From Fomitopsis serialis (Eukaryota; Basidiomycota; Agaricomycetes; Polyporales; Fomitopsidaceae): a stretch of 31,435 bases of DNA. The notes below the pieces were generated by a model. That model saw nothing but the letters and a program-made list of their open reading frames with translations, was not told the DNA's origin and ran no database searches. This document shows positions 20,251 through 28,551 of the stretch, in pieces (the stretch's first letter is position 1; each line of letters starts with the position of its first letter). The position numbers and the translations under genes were made by a program. The stretch covers positions 1-31,435 of the forward strand of contig NW_025955397.1 in NCBI RefSeq assembly GCF_022376445.1, read 5' to 3'.

Positions 20251-20473
20251 CCACATCTATCGCTGGGGCATGCCGTACGGCGAGGACACGCCCAGTCCAA
20301 ATGCCTAGGTTGCGTTGTGCAATGCGGGGCGTCCCGACAGTAATTGAAACGATACTAGTGGCTGAACCAAGGTTAGCTATGAAACGTCCGGCACATAATT
20401 GGCTTGCGGGCGGACAAATGAGGGCACAAGCATATGTCACCTCAGCTGAGTGTGAGGTGTCAGAATACGGGAA

Positions 20474-20726
20474 CACTGGGGACAAACCGGCTTGTGCGGA
20501 AGCCTGACATTGTAAGTTACCGTCGTAAAACCGTGTATATTAGGTGGAATACCAAAAATAACATATGGAAGGCAGCCTAACATTGAAAGGCGCGGCCTCT
20601 GATTGGCTGGCTTTCGATGTTAGAGATGAGAAAATTAGTTATGTTCGGTTATCTACCTAATATACACGGTTTTACGATGGTAACTTACAATGTTAGGGTT
20701 CCGTACAAGCCGGTTTGTCCCCAGTG
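20474..20726. mobile_element. Palindromic MITE with CACTG termini (CACTA/CMC-like)
   Basis: A 253-bp foldback element. The left arm (20474 to about 20546) and the inverted right arm (20726 down to about 20654) match over about 72 bp with roughly four mismatches, and shorter inverted matches continue inward (CTAACATTGAAAG against CTAACATCGAAAG). Both ends begin CACTGGGGACAAACC. The element is flanked by a direct GAA (20471-20473 and 20727-20729), a 3-bp target-site duplication. CACTR termini with a 3-bp duplication are the hallmark of CACTA/EnSpm (CMC) DNA transposons. There is no ORF, so it is non-autonomous. It sits between the small Cys gene and the 3' end of the dipeptidyl peptidase gene. 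Confidence 0.88.
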
Positions 20727-21114
20727 GAAGCTGTGGTCCTATGCCACTCGCAACAACTCCGCATGTCTTGACCTCCGGCTCATTGCCACTGGTACGCGGT
20801 CGGTTGGATGACCTTGCTGAAGTGCCCACGTATGTCAATGCCGCTACGGCCGAAGGTTCCAACGTGTTGAGCTTCGCGAGTCTCGAAGCGTCGAGGCACC
20901 TGCGCCTGAGCATGTCCGTACCGGAATGGCACTTTGGGGGTATGCTGAGCCGGATCGCTTGCCCGACAACCTGAACCTAAACTCGCCCCTTATCTCTCCA
21001 CGGCACACAAGGCGGATTCTGACGAAGAAACAGAATAAGTGAGCGAGACTCGTGCGGGCGACGCCATTAATGTATACATAATAAATTCTAGCATTAGTGA
21101 AGATAGTTCAGGAT
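20727..21114. other. Spacer, no gene seen
   Basis: Open frames of up to 94 codons cross the MITE edge and have no domain. The AT-rich stretch at about 21065-21105 is probably the 3' UTR of the peptidase gene. Confidence 0.45.
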
Positions 21115-24100
21115 CTACCACGATCTCCGTTTACCTCCTTTGCCCCATCTCTCGAACAAGAATCTCGTCATGAACTCGTAGAGCTCTCGGTTAGCGTCGC
21201 GCTTATAGATACCGTGATCACTACATTCAAAGTCAATCATCTCGACTGGCTTCGATAACACCACCGCAACGCACCTATCAGTGAACATCCTAAACTCGAA
21301 GTTCCGCACATGCTCCTGTGTGAACATGTCCAGCAGATGTGCCGTGTTGGCAAAGTGCACATTGTCATCTCCGGTGCCGTGTGCAAGCAAGAAGTCTACG
21401 TTCCGGAATCCGGTGACGTTCGAGATGGACGCCGTGATGTAACCTTGCGGGTTCACGTTCGGCAAGTTCATGTATCGTTCCGTATAGATCGAGTCTGATG
21501 CATGCGTGAGGCAGAGGGCCCTGTACGTCAGACGTTGGAACTCACCATACAGCCGCCAGCTGGTGACGGGCTGGCGAACAGGAGCATGATAAGGGCCTGC
21601 ATGACGATCGAGAAGGAGTAACTTACCGCGACGGCCATGGCCAAGGTATGTACGCCAGCATCAGCTTCGATCACCTTGGAAGACATGAAACCACCGTACG
21701 ACTATACACGTAAAGATCAGCACACGACATTCCGTCATCCCCGCCAGCTTACCCAGCCCCAGATGCCAATCCGTTTAGAGTCCACGTAGTTCTTTCCGGC
21801 CCAGATCCTGCGTAATGCGATTAGGGTCGTTCGTTTCGCATACTACACAACTTACTTTGCAGCATTGATCTGATCTATGGTCTCGAAGTGCCCCAGGTTA
21901 TCCTTGACCGGATTTCGAAGCTTTCGGCCTTTGAAACCAGTTCCGCGCCCATCGACTACGACTGTGATATAGTCCATGGAACACGCCAAGAAATCATGCC
22001 AGTCGTGACCGTATTCGTGGTTGACCATTTGCGAGCCAGGGCCATTGTATCTGCAATCCGAAGGCTCGTCGGGAAGGGTGAAAGCGATGGAAAGACTGTA
22101 CATACAGTCGGAACATGACAGCGTATTTCGTTCTCCCCGAGTCATCCATCCTTGGTGGTCGTATCTCTTTGAAGTTGAGTTCTGCTCTGATCGTTCAGCG
22201 TACAGACGTACAAAAAATAGCGATTTGCGTACCGTATCCCTCACTTGTAATCGTCCCATAGTTTACGACAGGCGTTTCATACTCTTCAAGTGTCTTGTTG
22301 AGCTGAGGATTCTCGGTCAAGACATATTGGAGCCCCCCTGTACTAGCTCAGCACTAATCGTGTCGATACGCGTCGCTCATAGCACACCTTGTTTACCAGT
22401 TTTGATGACCTTCTGCCAAGGCGGAGACGGTCCTTTATATGTGAGGAGGTAGAAACCGCCCTCTGGCGAAAAGCTCGCATCGTACACGGCCGGACTGCTG
22501 ACGTCAGTAAGGGCCGTAGGCTTGACGGTGTCAGAGGAACTGATCGCAGGGAGGGGCACCGAGTAGATGTGCCGCTGCAATGAGTCAGGGTTGGCTGCCT
22601 GGAAATAGCTGACAGGTCACTTTGTTCAGAGCGTGACGTTCATAAGCGGATCGATACGCAGTCTGCACTCACACAAGGCTGCTTTTTGTGTCAACGGCCA
22701 GGATACCACCGGTGACTTCCCATTCACCTGATGTCAAGAATCGCGGGGTGCTGGAGTCCGCCGGACTGAATAACGCGATATGGTTGTAGCCCTCAGGAGT
22801 GGGAATGACGTCCAGATACGACGAATGACCGTGCGGAGACAAACTCGTGGGTATGGGATAGACACGTTGCGCCTACAATTGACGCATAAGCCAACATCCC
22901 ACATCGACGCAGTATGAAAGAGGAAACCTGATCGATCCAACCGTCGTCGCCTTGCTCGCCGTCCTTGCCCAACCTCCTCACCACGTGTCCACGGTTTCGC
23001 AAGGGGGTATTCTGGCCAAGGTCGAATATGCTGACGGTGCCATTGTTGCCAGCCCGGTTGACTTCGCGCACCAGGAGCGTTTCATTGCCCACCCATGCGA
23101 TCTCCTGGATGACACTATGGTCTGCAGACTGTCTGCCGTTCCAATCAAGTTGCAGGGAGGCTGAAGCCAGCGCGGCAGGCTGATACCCTCCAAACCTGGT
23201 GTCCTGAAGGTATTCATCAAGCTGGAAAACATGTACCGATACGAGCGGGTTCTTGTAGCCAGGCTTTGGGTACTTCATCGTGACATGCGACGGATATGGT
23301 ACGACTGTATGCGAGTCTTCCGTCGGGTTATAGATGGGAAAAGTATACTCATCGACAGCAGTCTCGTCGAGACTGAGGTACGCGATGTTCTTCGAGTCTG
23401 GAGACCACCAAATAGCGTAGTCTGCTGAGAAGACTTCCTCCTCGTACACCCAATCTGGAATGCCGTTGAACATAGATGCGTTCCCGTTGCTCGTGACGCG
23501 AATAGGTGATACGTCAGGGCTGTCATGCAATGAGTTTTCAACAGTCGTACACCTAAAGCCGTACTCACGATGCAGCCGGCAGCACATATAAGTCGTTCTT
23601 GAGAACATAAGCTATCGACTGGCCTGTGGGTGACCACACTGCATAGGACGTCGCCGGGGGATACGCAGGTGGAACCAGAGGCCAGGTACGCTTAGATTCG
23701 AGGTCATGGACATAATAATTCCCGTAGCTAGAATGCCGCCATAGCTGGAAGAGATCGGTATCAATGGCTAGATGAGTTTCGTCAAATGACTACAGCATAC
23801 CTTGATTCTGTCCGCTTTGATCAGCATAAACCTCATGTCGGCAGATAGCTTCCAGGAAGAATGGGTCAACGGTCGCCCGAACTCCTACAAGGAGTTGAGA
23901 TGAACACGCGCGGGCTGCAAATGAACAATTCAGCTCACATCTGTGAGGTCCGTGAACGCAACCAGGTTTCGCGTCGAGTTGCTCTTCAAATCTACAAGAG
24001 TCAGATATCCACCCTTCTCCGTGGCGAACACGCCGTCGCCCGCTAGTGTGGTTCAGCACTGAGGTCGCATGCAGAGATATGAGAGCCATACCTTCCGGTA

Positions 24101-24611
24101 CCCACAGAATGCTCTGGCTCGACGGATAGAATGTTCCGTTGAATATATGATCCATAGTGATATGCCTGGTTCCACGAATGCGGTATGGCATACCCGTATA
24201 CGAGCGTGCCGCGAAGATGCCAATCACACCTGCGACCGCTAGGAGCGACACAAGCGCAATGACAAGACATCGCAGCGACGAAGTATGCTGCGCGCCGTCA
24301 ATTGTGAAGCAAGACCCTATCTCTACTCATGTATAACACACCTTTCGCGGCACAACGCCCCCATCTTCTAGGTCGCCCGTACTGCGCTGCGAGACCCTTG
24401 GTGTACGGCCCAGCTTCTCAAGCTCCTCCTCCTCGTCATCGGAACTGGGAGGGTCGAAGGGTCCTTCTCCGTAGTAAGTCGTCGGCTTGACAGAAGCATA
24501 GTCAGGCTCGTCGATGTCCTCTGCTGGCCGTGGATTGGAGGATGCATCGTCCAAAAGGGTATCCGAATCCGTGCCCTCTTGCGGTTCTGCGTCGTAGTTC
24601 CGGACGTGCAT
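21115..24611 (-). CDS. Dipeptidyl aminopeptidase, S9B family, type II membrane protein
   Basis: Sixteen exons: 24611-24342, 24287-24092, 24042-23939, 23884-23801, 23744-23569, 23489-22928, 22872-22673, 22608-22397, 22337-22233, 22181-22106, 22050-21856, 21807-21753, 21701-21627, 21570-21546, 21494-21275 and 21220-21115. They give 886 residues. An acidic cytosolic tail (1-90) precedes one transmembrane segment (about 95-117, CLVIALVSLLAVAGVIGIFA). A beta-propeller follows with the substrate-binding Glu pair in DWVYEEEVF (Glu293-Glu294). The hydrolase domain carries the full triad: Ser746 in GWSYGG, Asp821 in GTGDDNVHF and His854 in SDHG. The protein should release X-Pro/X-Ala dipeptides, as yeast Ste13 (Golgi) and Dap2 (vacuole) do; which organelle applies here is not decided. 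The donor after WQKVIKTG is ambiguous between 22397 and 22388. An intron splits the codons for Trp745 and Ser746. Confidence 0.95.
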
Positions 24612-25076
24612 AGTATCGAAACGCGACGCAAGCGAGTGACACTCGCCGACGGGAGAACAGGACAGCTACCGACGCAGTTGCGTCTAAGTACAACCGTTAT
24701 AAGCAATCGCGGTGCGAGGCCTTCCCGAGACAGTGCTTGGACCGTGGCGGTGCGATTCACTTGTCGAACTCGCGGCCGCAGGCACGCTCAAGGCTCGCTG
24801 CTACTTGAAGTCGTCTGTATAGTGCTGTAGTACCGTAGTAGTATGCAGTAGTGTCGATCCGAGTAAGTAAGTAGTGTCCTTCAAAGAGTCTTGAGATCAA
24901 TAATTCAGATCATTACAAAGGGCTTGTAATCCCCGTTAGTTACGTAATAAGTCTGAGTACTGCCTCGGAGAGGTGGCGTCGCGCGAATCCATGTCGTCTT
25001 CCTCCATCTACCACTCTACCTCGCCAAGTCCGGCAGGCCTGCGTTCTTCTAGTCGCCTACACGGTAGCTCGAAAAG
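24612..25076. promoter_or_regulatory. Shared divergent promoter region (peptidase / SYS1)
   Basis: 465 bp separate the start codons of two divergently transcribed genes. No TATA box is evident. A patch of GTA/AGT triplets lies at about 24826-24875. Bidirectional use is inferred from the arrangement only. Confidence 0.5.
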
Positions 25077-25879
25077 ATGGCCAAGTCTACGTCTACAGGC
25101 TGGGATCCAGTGCTGCTTATATCTCAGGTAATTGTTTCGCTGCCTCTCAAGGGCGGTAGCTCAAGACGTACCCTACAGATCGTCGCCATGCAAACGCTAC
25201 ATTACCTCACACTGTCCATCCTAATACCGCCTCTCCTTTTGATATTCTGCCGATCAGACGTGCTGGACTACGTTGGAGGTGCAGCCAATGTCGGTGAGTA
25301 AATGCAAAAGTTGTGGCGCAACACTACTGAGACCGTTGCTGGGTGAAGGCATGATTATGGATTGGCGTGAACTGGCTGGTAGGCCAACCATTCACAGCGC
25401 GCAGCGGTCTTGGGGCTCGTGGAACAGCGTTTGGAGTGGGGGGAAGCAGGTTGGGTCCGGAAGCCACTTGGACGGGCACTGGGACGGTCTCGTCGATCCG
25501 CGACGGGGCTGGATTATTGCTGCTTGCTGGATAACAGCGTCTGGTGCCGAGTACGTCTGGACTTCGTGTGAGAACTTACGTGCGGAACTTGACTTTGCCA
25601 TACAGCATCTATTATCTGTATACCCTCATTCGACGTCCGCGGATGATCCTGGACTTCTCCTTGACGCTCATTTTCAACCATCTGGTCCTCACCACATATT
25701 ACGCCGCTTCCTTTCCTACGACACTGTTCTTTTGGGGTGTCGTGATCATCAGTGCGGCGATGATGGTCATTGTGGCCGAACAATTGTGTGTCAAGCGCGA
25801 GATGACCGAAGGTTTGACGGTGGCTGCCCCCACAGAAGACGAAGATGTGGAAATGGGAAGCCTGTTGAGACGAGACTAG
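25077..25879 (+). CDS. SYS1: SYS1 Golgi trafficking membrane protein
   Basis: Four exons: 25077-25127, 25179-25293, 25349-25550 and 25606-25879. They give 213 residues ending in TAG. Sequence features match the SYS1 family: N-terminal WDPVLLISQIVAMQTLHYL, four hydrophobic segments (TM1 about 12-40, TM2 GWIIAACWITASGADIYYLY, TM3 MILDFSLTLIFNHLVLTTYY, TM4 LFFWGVVIISAAMMVIVAEQ) and the trailing LCVKREMTE motif. SYS1 resides in the Golgi and recruits the small GTPase Arl3/ARFRP1, acting in endosome-to-Golgi and trans-Golgi traffic. Compared with the roughly 155-residue animal form, this one has a longer TM1-TM2 loop (Trp/Gly/Ser-rich) and an acidic C-terminal tail. The third exon uses an AAG acceptor. 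Its stop lies about 50 bp from that of the convergent ORF at 25928. Confidence 0.92.
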
Positions 25880-25927
25880 TCAACAGGCAAGGAGGATGTT
25901 GTTGTTCGAAGGGATGATGTGTGGGTA

Positions 25928-26215
25928 CTAATACAGATTGCTATCGGCTAGGGTCCAAGCACGTTGAACTGTCGTGTACCCAACGTCCGTCCACTCGAAG
26001 GCGACCGTAGTGGCTTGTTGGTGTGGTCCTTGGGCGGAAGTCACCCATGCGACCTGAAACCGCGACATCCAATTGGTAAGCCGCTCCCAAGTCCTTAGCA
26101 GACTCTCACACTTGACCTCATCATCTTCCAAGGTCGCGTGGTGTGTTTTGACACCGGACCATCCATCGGTCATCGTCAGTGTGGTCATAATCACCGCTTT
26201 CCATGGCGCAACCAT
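25928..26215 (-). CDS. Possible terminal exon of an unidentified gene
   Basis: From the ATG at 26215 a 95-codon frame runs to TAG at 25928-25930. Its composition is unusually protein-like (APWKAVIMTTLTMTDGWSG, CESLLRTWERLTNWMSRFQ, AFEWTDVGYTTVQ), with seven Trp in 95 residues. The frame continues upstream to a possible YAG acceptor (CATATCAG, exon start near 26230), so this may be a last exon rather than a complete gene. No upstream exon could be joined with confidence, and I do not recognise the family. It is convergent with SYS1. Confidence 0.42.
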   Translation of the reverse strand: MVAPWKAVIMTTLTMTDGWSGVKTHHATLEDDEVKCESLLRTWERLTNWMSRFQVAWVTSAQGPHQQATTVAFEWTDVGYTTVQRAWTLADSNLY

Positions 26216-27570
26216 TTTCAAAACAGAGCTGATATGCGGTCTTCAGTGCAATCGTTATCGCGCAACGCGCCTTTGTAGTGAGCAATCCTGAGCGTTGTGC
26301 ATGCTATGTACTCCTATGGCAATCGCTGGAGACCTGCACCATCCTTTGCGCTGGGGCTGACCTTCGAGTCGTGCCGTTGTAACATGAAGCGCCCTCCCGC
26401 CTTGTCTGATGCACTCGGGCAGAATGTCGGTAAGCTAATGTTGGAAGTGATGATGACTACGCCCTGGAATCTTAGTCTTTGAACCGGGGCAAGATTCCCG
26501 CACTCGCAGGTATGCTTTTTGTCATGTCATACTCGATGCCGCTCATTCGCCTGGGTCCTGTCTTAAGTATTCAGTCATGAAGCTTGAAGACTCATGTCGG
26601 TCTTGCTCTATCGTTCATTCGGGAAAAGAACGATACCATGCACCTAGCTTCTGTTCCCTGCGCCCACAAGGCCACACTTTCGAGATTTCATCGATATGCT
26701 CATCGGCAGATCTGCGATGCATCCTTCTTGGGATACAACAGAGATAGCCTCTGTGTTTGTTTTCGGTTAGTCTGACACGTTCTTCCTCGGCGAGGGATCG
26801 AGGCTTAGGATCCGGGCGGGCCTTCAATGATGATGTGGTCAAGATGTGGTCTTCATTCTGTGCGGTGATGATCCTCGTACCCTCGGTGGTCTCGATCTTT
26901 CCGGGAACATCGCATCCTCAAGATTGCCTCCGGTATCTGTCAGATGTCGATGGGACACCAGTACGCCCCTCTTACTCATCGTCGATCTATCTGATAATTA
27001 GTGCCTTGCCTCTGCGTGCAGGATCGCGCCCATCGACCTATTGACTCGAGAACCCAGTGGTCGCGAATGCAGCGTCTGCTATGTCCATTGGGCGTCCTTG
27101 GAGCGCCTGGTTCCTTAGCTGGCTGTCGATGATCGTCCCCTTGTAATGCAGGGCTGCGCTGCATCCGAGGAGCACATGCAACCTAAGTCGCGCGCATCTG
27201 CGTAGCTTGAGCATTGTTCAAGCGGAGAATATCCTGGAATGATGATGCGGGCGTGAGTACCCATCCCTCGTCATCGCATTCGTGCGGCCTTGGTGACAAA
27301 CATGTTCACGCTTTCAGACGGCGCCGTCACTCCGGGTGTCATGTTGCTCATGGACACGTAATACCTTGACGGCATGCGACCGCACTCGTCTCTGACCTCA
27401 TTGATAGCTCAACCGTTGGTGCATAGACGTCCCTGAAGCCAAACTTCGCATCGTATGATTGCCGGATGCTTTGCATGCATTACACACATAGTATGTGAAT
27501 TTACGTCTTGCTGAACTTTGTCTCGGCTCTGATGCGGACAGTCGTGGCTTTCTTCACCCTACTTGCGGGG

Positions 27571-27602
27571 TAAGCGAGAGAAACGCATGAGCGTTTCGCT
27601 TA
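27571..27602. repeat. Short inverted repeat
   Basis: TAAGCG...CGCTTA encloses AAACGC/GCGTTT around ATGA, forming an imperfect hairpin of about 12 bp interrupted by GAGAG-type bases. No following T-run or gene context gives it a function. Confidence 0.6.
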
Positions 27603-28486
27603 GGGGGATGGCGCGACGTCAATGCCTCACAGCGCTAGCTCGGGTCCGCACAAATAAGTACTGGCAATCGAATAACACTAGCTGAAATGGGCGGAGGGTA
27701 TCGTAACACGGGTCGCAGATGAGCGTGGTGCGTTTCCAATTCCAGTTTTCCCGGGTAGGCAACTATCACGTCCAGGTGAGATAACGCGGCCATGCGTGAT
27801 CTCCTGCTGTTTTGGTTTGAGAAGCCTCTGCCACATGTTCGCTCGGCCGCAAGGACGGACGTGCGAATCCGAGGAGACTGTATACGATCTGGGCATGCGT
27901 ATGATCTCAACTTCGAATTTTCCGCGATCGAAGTCTCAACGCGGATGTGGCTTGCCCTGTACGTGAAGTCATGCAACACGTTAACGGTTTTGTGGGTGCG
28001 GTGAAGCCTTACACAGCATTTCGATGTCCGCCCGCACCAGTGTCGGATGCTGCATCTGTAGAGGCGGGGTTCGGAATGTCAGGGCGTCGCTAAAGCAGAA
28101 CACGAGGCTTTCATGCACATACGGAAATGGCAAGTCTCAACCAATTTCACCCGCCACGCACAATCGGAGGTTTGAATTCCTGACTATGCCCGGTAATGTC
28201 CTCGGTCTGCTATATTGTCCGCTCCGCTCTGAAAGCAACGATGGGCAGGGACCTTTACATACTTCTCGCGGCGGACGACACATCACCCGGGCACAATGTA
28301 AGACCTGCAGGTAGGCGGCCAGAAGTGTCGCCTCCTCTTCCGTACATAATCAAGAAATTTCTGTAGCCCGTCAGGTCTGATGTGAGTGGGGACAAGTTAT
28401 TGTTCCGAATTAACTCAGCCTAATATGCGCCCACCGATCCAAAGCATGCACCTTCCCGCGGCTGTTCACACACATAGGCCTGCGGC

Positions 28487-28493
28487 TTATATA
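28487..28493 (+). promoter_or_regulatory. Candidate TATA element of the AAA ATPase gene
   Basis: TTATATA about 60 bp upstream of the ATG at 28552. It is AT-rich in GC-richer surroundings. A weak call. Confidence 0.35.
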
Positions 28494-28551
28494 CTGCGAA
28501 CGAGCCACTTTCACCCGTCCCTGTCTGTCCTCCCTCTTCGCGCCACATATA

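Larger units (their letters stand above)
26231..28551. other. Fragmentary ORFs and spacer
   Basis: The minus strand holds several short protein-like stretches bounded by plausible splice signals: near 26740-26900 (KARPDPKPRSLAEEERVRL), near 27045-27165 (LHYKGTIIDSQLRNQALQG), near 27290-27360 and near 27400-27480 (SYDAKFGFRDVYAPT). They are in different frames and could not be assembled into one gene, so they may be an intron-rich gene, a decayed gene or chance. Nothing recognisable was found at 27600-28480. Confidence 0.35.
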
